This document shows, piece by piece, positions 24,466 to 33,430 of a stretch of DNA of 64,000 nucleotides (within the stretch, counting starts at the first letter, position 1; each line of letters begins with the position of its first letter). Location of the stretch: assembly GCF_003014715.1 (NCBI RefSeq), contig NZ_PYAV01000002.1, forward strand, positions 124,001 to 188,000, in the 5' to 3' direction. The notes beneath the pieces were generated by a model. That model was given only the letters and a program-made list of their open reading frames with translations, was not told the DNA's origin and searched no databases. The position numbers were made by a program, and so were the translations under genes. This DNA comes from Salsuginibacillus halophilus (lineage in GTDB: Bacteria > Bacillota > Bacilli > Bacillales > Marinococcaceae).

Positions 24466-25428
24466 TTACACAACGGCGTACTCAGGTGAACCTCCTGCAA
24501 GTACTTGTTGAATATGACGAACGGTCATCGCTGCCATTTTACGCCGAGTCGCCACCGTCGCACTGCCGATATGAGGAGTGGCTGTTACTTGTGGCAGCTG
24601 AAGTAGAGGATGATCAGATGAAATCGGCTCATCTTCAAAAACATCAAGTCCTGCTGCCCCGACCGGTCCATCAACTAACGCCTCATATAGCGCTTGCTCA
24701 TCGATCACGCCTCCTCGAGACGTGTTGATTAGCACTGATCCTTCTTTCATGGTAAACAGTGCCTTTCGATCGAGCAGGTACTTCGTTTCCGGTGTAAGCG
24801 GGGTCTGCACACATACAAAGTCAGAGCTTGATAGTACCTCTTGGAATGATAAATAGGCAGCCCCTAGCTCTTGTTCTGCCGTTTCATTCCTTGATCGATT
24901 GTAGTAGCAGATATCCATTGAAAAACCTTGTGCGCGCCGGGCAACAGCTTCACCAATTCTCCCCATACCGATAATGCCAAGTCGTTGTTCATAAATGTCG
25001 ACACCTGTATGGAAGAATGGCGCCCACGTCTGCCATTGATTATTTTTAATGAGCGCCTCGCCTTCCGTAACCCGCCTGGCTGATGAAAGTAATAGTGTGA
25101 ATGTTAAATCCGCCGTCGTTTCAGTCAAAACATCCGGTGTGTGTGCTACTTTAATACCGTGCTTTTGGCAAACAGGAATATCGATATTGTTGTAACCTAC
25201 CGCCATTGTCGCTATCACCTTTAACTTGGGCGCAGACTCAATCAGTTCCTGATCAATCGTATCGGTCACATTACAAAAAAGTGCATCAGCATCTTGTAAC
25301 TCTTGTTTTAAGTCACGGTAAGGCATAGGCGTTTCTTCATAAGGCCAAACGACAAGGCGCGCTTGTTCATGTAGCGGAGCTAGCAAATCTTCCGGAAGAC
25401 TTCGAGTAACGACAATTTTATGACTCAA
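24466..25428 (-). CDS. D-2-hydroxyacid dehydrogenase (glyoxylate/hydroxypyruvate reductase type)
   Basis: 320-aa NAD(P)-dependent reductase. The N-terminal catalytic part carries IATMAVGYNNIDIP. The Rossmann loop is GIIGMGRIGEAVARRA, followed by YYNRSR (the residue pattern after the second strand suggests NADPH). Catalytic Arg in LINTSRGGVID, Glu in LDVFEDEP, His in TPHIGSAT. It probably reduces glyoxylate, hydroxypyruvate or 2-ketogluconate. Its ATG overlaps the upstream methyltransferase stop by 4 bases (ATGA), so the two are coupled. Glyoxylate from aceA is a possible but unproven substrate. Confidence 0.88.
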   Translation of the reverse strand: MSHKIVVTRSLPEDLLAPLHEQARLVVWPYEETPMPYRDLKQELQDADALFCNVTDTIDQELIESAPKLKVIATMAVGYNNIDIPVCQKHGIKVAHTPDVLTETTADLTFTLLLSSARRVTEGEALIKNNQWQTWAPFFHTGVDIYEQRLGIIGMGRIGEAVARRAQGFSMDICYYNRSRNETAEQELGAAYLSFQEVLSSSDFVCVQTPLTPETKYLLDRKALFTMKEGSVLINTSRGGVIDEQALYEALVDGPVGAAGLDVFEDEPISSDHPLLQLPQVTATPHIGSATVATRRKMAAMTVRHIQQVLAGGSPEYAVV

Positions 25429-26294
25429 AATTCACACCTCTTTTTTTCAATTTTTTTCAGCTTAAGTGTATGCCATTGATCCGCCTGCTGCTCTTCTGCT
25501 ACTGAAAATCCAACAGACTTACACATATTTAGAACATCTTCACGCCGCCAGGATATAATACCTGAAATAATAAGCGTATTTACATTTTGCAGTGACAGCT
25601 TTGGCAGCAGCTTGAGCGTAACTTCTGCGCCAATATTTATGACGATATACGTAAACTTGGTTTCAAACGGTAGTAAAGAAAAAACATCAGCTTCATAAAC
25701 CTCAGGAAGTGTTTTTAGTTGATTGATGTTAAACTGCCAATCTACTTCGCGCTTAACAGGTTCAATATCAAATGTACTCACATGCAGTGCCCGAGAAGCA
25801 GCTGCTGCTACAGCCAAAACGCCCGAGCCTGTACCAATATCAGCTACCTGCTCACCGTCCGGCGGGTCGTTCAACATTGTCTTTAAACAATGAACTGTCG
25901 TCGGGTGCAGACCGGTTCCGAAATTGCCTTGTGGATCTAAACGAATTTCTTTTTCTGCTTTTTCTTGGGTGAAAGGAGGATATGAAAGGGTGTACCCGTT
26001 CGTTAACGTGACAGGTTGATAACTAGGTATAGACGTATCGATCTTCAGTTCAAATAAACGGCCTGGTGATAAACCTAAAAATTTTTCAGCTTCTTCTATT
26101 GTGGCACAGGGTAAATTAAAGAAATGCAAGGTGGCGGTACAGCTCTCCGTACGAAATTGGTATCCGTCATGTACTGCTTCGTTTTCCCCATTTTCATCTA
26201 TAAAAATCTCCGTAAAGCCTTGTTCAAACAACTGCTCCGCCCAAGTTCGGTCCTCGCTTGTATGTAAATATACAGCTGTATGGACTAATGTCAC
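25425..26294 (-). CDS. PrmA-like class I methyltransferase
   Basis: 289 aa. The C-terminal half is a SAM-dependent methyltransferase closely patterned on ribosomal protein L11 methyltransferase: FGTGLHPTTVHCLK, VADIGTGSGVLAVAAAA, FDIEPV and INIGAEVTLKLLP (the NI motif replaces the usual NILA), ISGIISWR. The N-terminal half resembles the PrmA substrate-recognition region only loosely. It may be an L11 or other protein-lysine methyltransferase; a canonical prmA normally lies by dnaJ, so this could be a paralogue. Starts at GTG 26294 after GGGAGG. Confidence 0.7.
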   Translation of the reverse strand: MTLVHTAVYLHTSEDRTWAEQLFEQGFTEIFIDENGENEAVHDGYQFRTESCTATLHFFNLPCATIEEAEKFLGLSPGRLFELKIDTSIPSYQPVTLTNGYTLSYPPFTQEKAEKEIRLDPQGNFGTGLHPTTVHCLKTMLNDPPDGEQVADIGTGSGVLAVAAAASRALHVSTFDIEPVKREVDWQFNINQLKTLPEVYEADVFSLLPFETKFTYIVINIGAEVTLKLLPKLSLQNVNTLIISGIISWRREDVLNMCKSVGFSVAEEQQADQWHTLKLKKIEKKRCEF

Positions 26295-26352
26295 ACTTGA
26301 AGCCTCCCTTCTCTTTTCTTACTATTATCATATACTTTATCGTTTTCACACA

Positions 26353-26380
26353 CAAAAAAATCCCAGATAAAACTGGGATT
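26353..26380 (-). terminator. Terminator hairpin of ectD, separated from the gene by repeat copy B
   Basis: AATCCCAG/CTGGGATT stem (26359-26380); on the minus strand it is followed by seven T. Part of the hairpin (12-13 bases) recurs at 26965-26977, directly after the ectD stop. Confidence 0.75.
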
Positions 26381-26381
26381 C

Positions 26382-26964
26382 CAGCGTGTAGACAAACTTT
26401 TAAGAAAACCGGAGGCCGACGTCGCTTTTCGGCGGACGCTTGCCCCCGGAGGGCACAAGTACGACATCGGTTTGATCTGCGCTCACGCTTGAAGTCACCG
26501 TGTCTTCTTAGCCCCCGTCACGGCCTCAACTACCTCGGCAGAAATTCACTTCCTGCAGGATTTTCGGCTCGCGCTGTTTTTGGTGACGTCGCCGCCGGCG
26601 CTCATCAGCCTTGTGTAGTTTTAAGGTCATCAAATGTAAAGACCCTCTTGATCAAGCAATTTCTACATGAGCCAATTTCATCATGACGTTTTATGCGCAA
26701 TAAAAAGAAGATGACCCATCAATATAAAAGTGACCCAAACGAAAGACGGCGACTCCCAGAGGATCAAGCGCAGGCTGAAGATCCACTTGTTCGAATGGTT
26801 TTGATTCGAACAAGTTAGCTGAAGCCAAGCCCTCAGGAAAGCGCCCGCTTTCGTTCCGGTTACGTTCATGATTCGGTTTTTAAACTCTTTATAGGGCAGT
26901 CCGCGGAGCCCAGATCCGGAAGCTGTCCGTGAATGTTTAGTTTTGTACTTTGTCGACAGTCTGA
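26382..26964. repeat. Terminator-associated repeat, copy B (about 583 bp, longest copy)
   Basis: Starts CAGCGTGTAGACAAACTTT and ends GTCGACAGTCTGA. It has every block found in the other copies, including the GGCGGACGCTTG to TTCCTGCAGG block missing in A and the long middle block missing in C. An internal stem CTTGTTCGAAT/ATTCGAACAAG lies at 26786-26814. No convincing gene inside. It is wedged between the ectD stop and its terminator. Confidence 0.85.
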
Positions 26965-26977
26965 ATCCCAGATAAAG

Positions 26978-27913
26978 TTATACTGAAGCTCCTTGTGCCG
27001 CAAATGGGCTGTGGGCGGGTGTAATAACATCTGACCGGCTCCGGTTAGCTAAATAATTCGGCCGTGGCGGCTGTCCTGAATATGGATCTTCAAGCCTGTT
27101 TTCAACAGAGTTAAAGACAAAGAAAGCATTGCTGCGGGCATAAGGAGAAATGTTTCCAGCAGACCCGTGCATGATATTGCAGTCAAAAAACAACACCGAT
27201 CCGGCCGGCCCTGTAGCACGATCAATTTGATGCCCCGCTTGTTCAGCAAGCCAAGTCATGCTTTCGTGGTCCGGCACACCTGCTTCCTGCTTTTGTAAAG
27301 AAGATTTATAGTTCGCTTCAGGTGTTTCACCAGGACAAGATACATACCACTTATGAGAGCCAGGGATAAGCATCAGTGGCCCGTTATACTCATGATTGTC
27401 GGTTAAAATAATTGAACAGCTAAGCGCTCTCATATCCGGCATCCCATCTTCTACATGCCACGTTTCAAAATCCGAGTGCCAGTAGAATTCTTTGCCTTTA
27501 AATCCTGGTTTAAAATTGATGCGGGATTGGTGAACATATATGTCACTACCTAGAATTTCCCGGGCAATATTTGCAATACGTTCATCACTGGCTAACTGCT
27601 TAAAAAACGATGAATTTTCGTGCACATCAAAAATTGAGCGTACTTCATTAGATTCTGGTTCCTTTATGACTGTCTCATCATCAATCGTTTCATGACGCTT
27701 TAATTCATCATTAAGTTTTTCAACCATTAAACGAATTTCCTCAGCCGAAAATAAATCTTTCTTCAATAAGTATCCATTTTGCTCGTAAAAAGACACATCA
27801 TTTGGATCCATCCAACCTTTCAAATCACCGCTTCCTTCATGAATAACTGGATCCTTTCTTTCCAAAATACTGGCTTCTTCACCTGTCCTTGATGGATAAC
27901 GATCCTGATTCAT
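26978..27913 (-). CDS. ectD: Ectoine hydroxylase
   Basis: 311-aa Fe(II)/2-oxoglutarate dioxygenase converting ectoine to 5-hydroxyectoine, a compatible solute and stress protectant. The EctD signature FYWHSDFETWHVEDGMPDMR carries iron ligands H146 and D148; the third ligand H249 is in FFDCNIMHGS, and a 2-OG binding Arg lies in PYARSNAFFVFNSVENRL. The start ATG 27913 has AAGGAGGT 8 bases ahead; the frame continues to 27982 but that adds no conserved sequence. ectABC are not adjacent, so ectoine must come from elsewhere. Firm assignment. Confidence 0.95.
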   Translation of the reverse strand: MNQDRYPSRTGEEASILERKDPVIHEGSGDLKGWMDPNDVSFYEQNGYLLKKDLFSAEEIRLMVEKLNDELKRHETIDDETVIKEPESNEVRSIFDVHENSSFFKQLASDERIANIAREILGSDIYVHQSRINFKPGFKGKEFYWHSDFETWHVEDGMPDMRALSCSIILTDNHEYNGPLMLIPGSHKWYVSCPGETPEANYKSSLQKQEAGVPDHESMTWLAEQAGHQIDRATGPAGSVLFFDCNIMHGSAGNISPYARSNAFFVFNSVENRLEDPYSGQPPRPNYLANRSRSDVITPAHSPFAAQGASV

Positions 27914-28260
27914 TTCATCAACCTCCTTGAAAAATTGGATTTTTCTTTCATTTTCTATTTTACCGACTTCAGCTGTTAACACAATCCGAGTATTAAGCTT
28001 TATGCTTACGTATAACGCTGTCAGCGCTTTCTGTACAAAGTGTACCGCTGTTACGTCAATGTATCAGCGGAAACCTATGTATTGTAAAAAGAAGTTGTAT
28101 TTTGACAATTTCAAACCTTAATTGACAGGTGATTCAATTTAGCTTACTACATCACATTTTTTTATCATTGTTAAAATTAACACTTGCAGGATTTTATCGA
28201 TTCAGCGCAAAATAGATTTAGAGTTTATAAAATTTTTGCAGTTCTTGGAGGATGATACGA
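27914..28260. other. Divergent control region between ectD and fumC
   Basis: No gene. Holds a cre-like site (separate entry), a perfect GTACA-AAG-TGTAC inverted repeat at 28033-28045 and, on the minus strand, a TTGACG that may be the ectD -35. The fumC side is AT-rich without a clear -10/-35 pair. Confidence 0.5.
28019..28032 (-). promoter_or_regulatory. cre-like site upstream of ectD
   Basis: TGTCAGCGCTTTCT on the plus strand (AGAAAGCGCTGACA on the minus) fits the TGWAANCGNTNWCA consensus at all but one position. It lies about 105 bases before the ectD start codon, downstream of a possible TTGACG -35. Confidence 0.45.
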
Positions 28261-29649
28261 ATGAGCTACCGTGTTGAGAAAGATACGCTTGGAGAAATGC
28301 ATGTACCTGCTGATAAACATTGGGGCGCACAAACGCAGCGTAGTCTGCACAATTTCCCGATCGGTATTGAAACCATGCCGCTTGAAGTCGTGCGTGGCTT
28401 TGCAATTTTAAAAAAAGCTGCAGCCCTCGCCAATAATCGTTTGAATAATTTGGATGACCATATTGCAGAAGCGATCTCTGAAGCAGCTGATGAAGTTATT
28501 CGCGGCGAATTGAACGATCATTTCCCTCTCTCTGTATGGCAGACCGGAAGCGGTACACAATCTAACATGAATATGAATGAAGTTCTTGCCCGCCGTGGTA
28601 CAGAAAAGTTACAGGAAAAAGGGTACGAGGTCAGCATACATCCAAATGATGATGTGAACCGGTCACAAAGCTCTAATGACACATTTCCTACAGCAATGCA
28701 TGTAGCTTCAGTTACAAAAGTTGAAGACGAACTTCTACCTGCACTTAATAAACTGAAAAATACTATGAAAGAAAAAAGTGAAACTTTTGATGCTGTGATT
28801 AAAATCGGACGCACGCATTTGCAAGATGCTACACCGCTTACCCTTGGCCAGGAAATCAGTGGATGGCACCGCATGCTGGAAAAAAGTGAGGAAATGGTGA
28901 CTGAAAGCCTCCGACATCTTCGCGACCTTGCCATTGGTGGTACCGCAGTGGGTACAGGCATCAATGCACACGTGAATTTTGGCACTTATGTCGCTGAAGA
29001 AATTTCTAAGATCACCGGTAAAACTTTTCAATCTGCACCGAATAAGTTTCATGCCCTTACATCCCATGATGATACCGTGCATGTACACGGTGCACTGAAA
29101 GGACTTGCGGCGGACTTAATGAAAATTGCAAATGATGTGCGCTGGCTTGCCAGTGGACCTCGCAGTGGTATTGGGGAGATTACAATTCCTGCAAATGAGC
29201 CGGGAAGCTCAATTATGCCGGGCAAAGTCAACCCGACGCAATCGGAAGCGCTAACGATGGTGGCAGCACAAGTCATGGGGAATGACGCAACGATTGGCGT
29301 ATCAGCAAGCCAAGGTAACTTTGAGCTGAACGTGTTCAAGCCTGTGATTGTTTACAATTTCCTTCAATCCTGCACCCTGCTTTCCGATGCAATGACTAGT
29401 TTTAATGATAAATGTGCAGTCGGAATTGAACCAGATCAAACGAAAATTGATGAGCACCTGCGCAACTCTTTAATGCTTGTCACAGCACTTAACCCGCATA
29501 TCGGCTATGAAAATGCTGCTAAGATTGCTAAGCAGGCACATGAAGCTGGTACAACCTTAAAAGAAGCTGCAATTAACAGCGGTCTTCTTACCGAAGAACA
29601 GTTCGATAAAATTGTGGATCCATCACAAATGGTCGGGCCAAGCTCCTAA
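28261..29649 (+). CDS. fumC: Fumarate hydratase, class II
   Basis: 462-aa TCA-cycle enzyme interconverting fumarate and malate, oxygen-stable and iron-independent. The family signature is [16 protein letters not shown]; other blocks are [39 protein letters not shown] and [20 protein letters not shown]. The start at 28261 has GGAGG 9 bases ahead; the in-frame ATG at 28252 overlaps that ribosome site. Single gene, followed by a strong terminator. Firm. Confidence 0.96.
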   Translation: MSYRVEKDTLGEMHVPADKHWGAQTQRSLHNFPIGIETMPLEVVRGFAILKKAAALANNRLNNLDDHIAEAISEAADEVIRGELNDHFPLSVWQTGSGTQSNMNMNEVLARRGTEKLQEKGYEVSIHPNDDVNRSQSSNDTFPTAMHVASVTKVEDELLPALNKLKNTMKEKSETFDAVIKIGRTHLQDATPLTLGQEISGWHRMLEKSEEMVTESLRHLRDLAIGGTAVGTGINAHVNFGTYVAEEISKITGKTFQSAPNKFHALTSHDDTVHVHGALKGLAADLMKIANDVRWLASGPRSGIGEITIPANEPGSSIMPGKVNPTQSEALTMVAAQVMGNDATIGVSASQGNFELNVFKPVIVYNFLQSCTLLSDAMTSFNDKCAVGIEPDQTKIDEHLRNSLMLVTALNPHIGYENAAKIAKQAHEAGTTLKEAAINSGLLTEEQFDKIVDPSQMVGPSS

Positions 29650-29663
29650 TATTAAAAAACATT

Positions 29664-29703
29664 AAAAAGCGTGCAAGCATTCATCAGCTTGCACGCTTTT
29701 TAA
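29664..29703. terminator. Bidirectional terminator between fumC and the GNAT gene
   Basis: Perfect 15-bp stem AAAAAGCGTGCAAGC/GCTTGCACGCTTTTT, loop of 8, with A-rich and T-rich flanks. Confidence 0.9.
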
Positions 29704-29748
29704 TGTTTTTGTATAACCGCCTCATTGTTGAAAGTAATTCATACGCAT

Positions 29749-30216
29749 TCATTGCAAAGACTTTTTCAACACCATTGTCCCGGAATGTTGGTTGCGCCAG
29801 CCCCAGTTATTCTTTTGGATCACTTCAAATCCATGACGCTCAAAAAAAGTCAGCGCTTCGCGATTTTCTGTATGTACTTCTGCAAACAAACTTGTTAAGC
29901 CGACATACATTTGCTCAGAAGCCTTTAAAAGCATTGATGCAACACCGTGTTTCTGCCAAGGTTTTGCAACTATAATATAAACAACCCAGGCAACTTCAAT
30001 GGCGTCTCTTGCAAAAATCCCTACCCCTGTCAGGGCGCCATCTTCAGTTACAGCAGCTAAATGAAGAAACCGCTCATCTTCAAGCTTTAAATTCTTCATT
30101 TGTTCTTTTGAAATATATTCCTTCTGAATATGATTTTCCTGTTCTAACAATAATCCGAAATAATGGATATCCTCATCTATCATTCGTCGAATTTGCAAGC
30201 CGTCTTCATATGCCAT
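29749..30216 (-). CDS. GNAT-family N-acetyltransferase
   Basis: 155-aa acetyltransferase fold. AVTEDGALTGVGIFARDAIEVAWVVYIIVAKPWQKHGVASMLLKASEQ shows the central strands and the acetyl-CoA pyrophosphate loop (QKHGVAS, a Q/RxxGxxS variant), followed by VHTENREALTFFERHGFEVI. The substrate cannot be predicted. Single gene converging on fumC. AGGAGG lies just before the ATG at 30216. Confidence 0.82.
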   Translation of the reverse strand: MAYEDGLQIRRMIDEDIHYFGLLLEQENHIQKEYISKEQMKNLKLEDERFLHLAAVTEDGALTGVGIFARDAIEVAWVVYIIVAKPWQKHGVASMLLKASEQMYVGLTSLFAEVHTENREALTFFERHGFEVIQKNNWGWRNQHSGTMVLKKSLQ

Positions 30217-30307
30217 TTAATTGACCTCCTTTATATCAAAAGGTACGGTCGTTCTTTTTGCACCACTTGCTGTTCAGCTTCGCAAGCTTTCTACATGAAT
30301 TTTTAAA

Positions 30308-30499
30308 TTACGCTTCGTCGTATGTATAGCGGACAATATATTTGTCACTTTTTAAACGACGAATTTCCACACATGGCGCAAGTTCGTAGCCGCCGCTCCA
30401 ATTATCTTCAAGTTTTGCCTTCACGCAACCAGCTTGAAATTTGGAACGAAATGTTTGTTTCCAATAGATCCAGCGTGGCTTCTGATAAATATGACCCAT
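30308..30499 (-). CDS. Hypothetical 63-aa protein
   Basis: ATG at 30499 with GGAGAAGG 8 bases upstream. The product is basic and rich in Trp/Tyr (WIYWKQTF, SDKYIVRYTYDEA) with two cysteines, no signal peptide or membrane helix. No family recognised. It lies 135 bases downstream of the yutG-like gene on the same strand. Confidence 0.6.
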   Translation of the reverse strand: MGHIYQKPRWIYWKQTFRSKFQAGCVKAKLEDNWSGGYELAPCVEIRRLKSDKYIVRYTYDEA

Positions 30500-30633
30500 T
30501 GCTGCTGCCTTCTCCTTTCCCGAAACTGTTTCAAGGGTTAGCTTCCAACACTGACGGCGGACATATACTCACTTTTCGTATATGCCCGCTTTTTACTTAG
30601 GATTTTCAGTTTACAGTATATGGTGCGAAAAAC

Positions 30634-31185
30634 TCAGCCGATCAACTCTTCATCTTCACGCTTTTTTATATCTTGACTTCCCCGGTTTTCTTCCCGGTCA
30701 CGCATTCGGTGAGCTAAACGGGCAGAAGCATTCGCTGCAATCGAGCAAATCAAATCATCTAGAAACGTGTGGACTTGTTCTTTGTTTGTATCAAGCTCTC
30801 GGATCTTGCCGATTTTTTCTTTATCAAGATAACCGAATGTGGTGACAGCAATACTCCCAAAACCAAATACGGAACCAAGCGCTACTGTTTCATCAACACC
30901 AAACAAACCTTCATCCGTATCTATAAGTGATTGAAGCGGTTCGGAAAGCATATTTTTTTCAGCTAAAACATCCAGTTCGACCCCAACAAGTACTGCATGT
31001 TGAATCTCCCGCTTACAAAGAACTGCATCCGCACTTTCAACACAATCTTCCATCGTTAAATTGTCTGAATATTTCGCCTGCATTTCATACACAATATCTG
31101 CTATATCCTCAATTTTCACACCGCGTTTTTTTAAAGCATCACGCGCTGCCTGTTCAACAACATCACATGGTACTGGTTCTTTCAT
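30634..31185 (-). CDS. Phosphatidylglycerophosphatase A-family protein (YutG-like)
   Basis: 183-aa protein of the PgpA/YutG family, which dephosphorylates phosphatidylglycerophosphate in phospholipid synthesis. Recognisable blocks: IEDIADIVYEMQAKYSDNLTMEDC, QHAVLVGVELDVLAE, DEGLFGVDETVALGSVFGFGSIAVTTFGYLDKEKIG (in pieces), and the acidic segment HTFLDDLICSIAANAS. The Firmicute members, unlike E. coli PgpA, are mostly soluble, as here. AGGAGGT precedes the ATG. Confidence 0.82.
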   Translation of the reverse strand: MKEPVPCDVVEQAARDALKKRGVKIEDIADIVYEMQAKYSDNLTMEDCVESADAVLCKREIQHAVLVGVELDVLAEKNMLSEPLQSLIDTDEGLFGVDETVALGSVFGFGSIAVTTFGYLDKEKIGKIRELDTNKEQVHTFLDDLICSIAANASARLAHRMRDREENRGSQDIKKREDEELIG

Positions 31186-31305
31186 GGCAGGTACCTCCTA
31201 TTTCTTTATCTACGTTAGCTTGCATTTGATCGAACCTAAATAAGCCCTATGGTACAATACCTCTTGAAAGAAAATCTTAATCTCATAATAGAGGGGGCCG
31301 TTTAA

Positions 31306-32022
31306 ATGGAAGGTGAGATGACCACTCTTTCTCTTGAAAGTGCTGCGCTGCAGCGAACAATTGATGTTCAACTGTACATCCCTCCCAATTACAATGATTT
31401 ATATACATATCATTTAGCAATTGCCCAGGATGGACAAGATTACTTTCAATTCGGAAAAATTGCTCGAAAATGCGAACAGCTTATTCTTGATGAGGCTGGC
31501 GATGAAGTTATTGTTGCCGGTGTTCCTTATCCTGATGTTACGACGCGACGTCATTGGTTTCATCCCGTTTACGGCGAGCAGGATGCATATTTAACATTTT
31601 TAACTCAAGAGCTTGTGCCGGCACTTGAAGCAAGGTTTCACACCCATGAAGTGGCTTCAGGCCGAACATTAATGGGTGATTCACTAGCAGGAACAATTTC
31701 ACTTGCTGCCTGTCTGCGCTATCGGCATTGCTTTGCAAGAGCGATTTTACAGTCGCCTTATGTGGACGACGATGTCATAAATGAAGTTAAGAAAGCCCCG
31801 GCTTTTCCAGCATTTGAGGTTTACCATATTGTCGGCGACAATGAGACGAATGTCAAGACAACCGATGGAAAACACATTGACTTTGTTACTCCAAATGAAG
31901 AATTAAGCACAATATTAAATGAAAAAGCCGGCCGCTATTCATTTGAGAAAAAATCAGGCGGGCATAATTGGAAACTGTGGGATCCGGATTTACTTCAAGC
32001 TCTACGTTACATGTTTAAATGA
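31306..32022 (+). CDS. yjcH: Alpha/beta-hydrolase, esterase family (YjcH-like)
   Basis: 238-aa enterochelin-esterase/esterase-D type hydrolase. It has the N-terminal strand pair LQRTIDVQLYIPPNYND, the nucleophile elbow TLMGDSLAGTISL (GDSLAG), and a late catalytic-His region SGGHNWKLWDPDL. It heads a three-gene run (this, YjcG-like, YjcF-like) that in B. subtilis is the yjcF-yjcG-yjcH neighbourhood. AGGGGG lies ahead of ATG 31306; ATG 31318 is an alternative. Substrate unknown. Confidence 0.85.
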   Translation: MEGEMTTLSLESAALQRTIDVQLYIPPNYNDLYTYHLAIAQDGQDYFQFGKIARKCEQLILDEAGDEVIVAGVPYPDVTTRRHWFHPVYGEQDAYLTFLTQELVPALEARFHTHEVASGRTLMGDSLAGTISLAACLRYRHCFARAILQSPYVDDDVINEVKKAPAFPAFEVYHIVGDNETNVKTTDGKHIDFVTPNEELSTILNEKAGRYSFEKKSGGHNWKLWDPDLLQALRYMFK

Positions 32023-32081
32023 TTTTTTGAAAAGGAATATAATGTTACGATCATTGTTCGGACGATTAAAGGGGGTATTTC

Positions 32082-32615
32082 ATGATTTACGGGATCGCCT
32101 GCTTTCCTTCAAAAACGATTCAAGACATGGCGAACACTTTTCGAAAGCGTTATGATTCACGCTATGAATTAATTCCACCTCACTTAACTTTGATGGAACC
32201 TTTTGAATTATCCCCTGGGGAAGAAGAGGAAGCAGTGCAGACGATGCGGGAAATTGGAAAAAGCATTCCACCCTATCCACTGCATGTTTATAAAGTAGAT
32301 TCCTTTCATCCTAAAGAAAATAAAATCTTTTTAAAAGTCGACCGTCACCAACATTTACAAAAGCTGCACCAAGACCTACATCAAAGCTGGCTGGGTGACC
32401 GAATATTAACACAAAAAGAGTTTACCCCTCATATTACTTTATGCCAGGACCTTCGTGATGATGAACACTTTGATGTACTTGATCAACTGAAGATGACAAT
32501 GACTGAAGAGACTGCGTATGTTGATCGTATGCAGCTGTTTTATCAACTTGATAACGAGGCCTGGACTGTCTATGAAACGATACATTTAACCGGAAAGGAA
32601 GAACGAAGCGAATGA
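32082..32615 (+). CDS. yjcG: 2H phosphoesterase / 2'-5' RNA ligase-like protein (YjcG)
   Basis: 177 aa with the two HxT/S-type motifs of 2H phosphoesterases: LIPPHLTLMEPF (near 40) and FTPHITLCQDL (near 117), each contributing a catalytic His. These enzymes open cyclic 2',3'-phosphates or ligate RNA ends; the cellular substrate in Firmicutes is unsettled. Preceded by AAAGGGGG. Second gene of the yjcH-yjcG-yjcF operon; its stop overlaps the next start (ATGA). Confidence 0.9.
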   Translation: MIYGIACFPSKTIQDMANTFRKRYDSRYELIPPHLTLMEPFELSPGEEEEAVQTMREIGKSIPPYPLHVYKVDSFHPKENKIFLKVDRHQHLQKLHQDLHQSWLGDRILTQKEFTPHITLCQDLRDDEHFDVLDQLKMTMTEETAYVDRMQLFYQLDNEAWTVYETIHLTGKEERSE

Positions 32616-33040
32616 CTGTAGTCCGATCGGGATTTAATGATACGTTAAAACAAGATGTTTTCGATGTCCGCTATGAAGTCTTTGTGCATGAACAAAACGT
32701 TCCTGAAGAAGAAGAAATTGATGAGCACGATGAAACAGCACGTCATTTTGCCTTATACAACGAGGAGGGCCAAGCTGTTGGCGCAGGGCGCATGCGTCTC
32801 CTTGATGATGCAGGGAAAGCAGAGCGCATTGCCGTGCGGGCCTCTTTCCGTAAATCCGGCGCCGGCCGCCAATTGATGGAGGCCATTGAAAAGGAAGCTG
32901 CTGCCGAGGGCAAAGGAAAAATTAAGCTGCACGCTCAACTTCAAGCTTTACCGTTCTATAAATCGCTTGGCTACACGGTGACGTCTGAAGAGTTTTTTGA
33001 CGCAGGCATCCCGCACCATGCCATGGAAAAGCAACTGTAA
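32612..33040 (+). CDS. yjcF: GNAT acetyltransferase (YjcF-like)
   Basis: 142-aa GNAT enzyme: VFDVRYEVFVHEQNVPEEEEIDEHD (the ElaA/YjcF-type N-terminus), AVGAGRMRLLDDAGKAERIAVRASFRKSGAGRQLMEAIE containing the acetyl-CoA loop RKSGAGRQ, and LPFYKSLGYTVTSEEF. The ATG overlaps the yjcG stop by 4 bases, so it is translationally coupled. Last gene of the operon; its terminator hairpin has been duplicated by repeat copy C. Substrate unknown. Confidence 0.87.
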   Translation: MTVVRSGFNDTLKQDVFDVRYEVFVHEQNVPEEEEIDEHDETARHFALYNEEGQAVGAGRMRLLDDAGKAERIAVRASFRKSGAGRQLMEAIEKEAAAEGKGKIKLHAQLQALPFYKSLGYTVTSEEFFDAGIPHHAMEKQL

Positions 33041-33045
33041 GATGG

Positions 33046-33080
33046 AAAAAGCACTCATTATGCAATGTAATGAGTGCTTT
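33046..33080 (+). terminator. Duplicated terminator hairpin, gene-proximal copy
   Basis: AAAGCACTCATTA/TAATGAGTGCTTT (13 bp) around TGCAATG. The T-run is cut to three by the start of the repeat at 33081. The downstream copy at 33431 keeps five T. Confidence 0.85.
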
Positions 33081-33430
33081 CAGCGTGTAGACAAACTTTT
33101 AAGAAAAGCGGGGGCTGACGTCGCTTTTCGGCGGACGCTTGCACCCGGAGGGCACAAGTGCAACATCGGTTTGATCTACGCTTACGCTTGAAGTCATCGT
33201 GTCTTCTTAGCCCCCGTCACTTCCTCGGCAGAAAACCACTGCCTGCGGGATCTTCGGCTCGCGCTGTTCCTGGTGGCGTCGCCGCCGATGTTCGTCAGCC
33301 TTGCGTCAAAAGCGTCCGTCTGGCGTGAAGGTCACTTTTATGATCCGGTTTTTCCTTTTAACAGGGCAGCCCGCGGCTCAGAGCAATAAGCTGTCCATGA
33401 ATGTTTGGTTTTGTACTTTGTCGGCAGTCT
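33081..33430. repeat. Terminator-associated repeat, copy C (350 bp)
   Basis: Starts CAGCGTGTAGACAAACTTTT and ends GTCGGCAGTCT. It is flanked by 29-base identical direct repeats (33052-33080 and 33436-33464) that contain the complete yjcF terminator hairpin. Compared with A and B it lacks the middle block; the junction falls where GCGTCA meets AAAGCGTCCG, sequence similar to both sides of the missing part. Confidence 0.88.

Noticed and set aside
26258-26686. 142-codon plus-strand frame at the prmA-like gene and repeat copy B
   Set aside because: It crosses from antisense of a coding gene into the repeat; no start site and frame not kept in copy C.
30285-30303. CTTTCTACATGAATTTTT resembling the TCTACATGAAT block of the repeat family
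   Set aside because: Match is only about 11 bases with no adjoining repeat sequence or terminator; likely chance.
8000-33430. The four similar repeats read as a CRISPR or tandem array
   Set aside because: They are dispersed over 25 kb, hundreds of bases long, internally deleted, and have no spacers.
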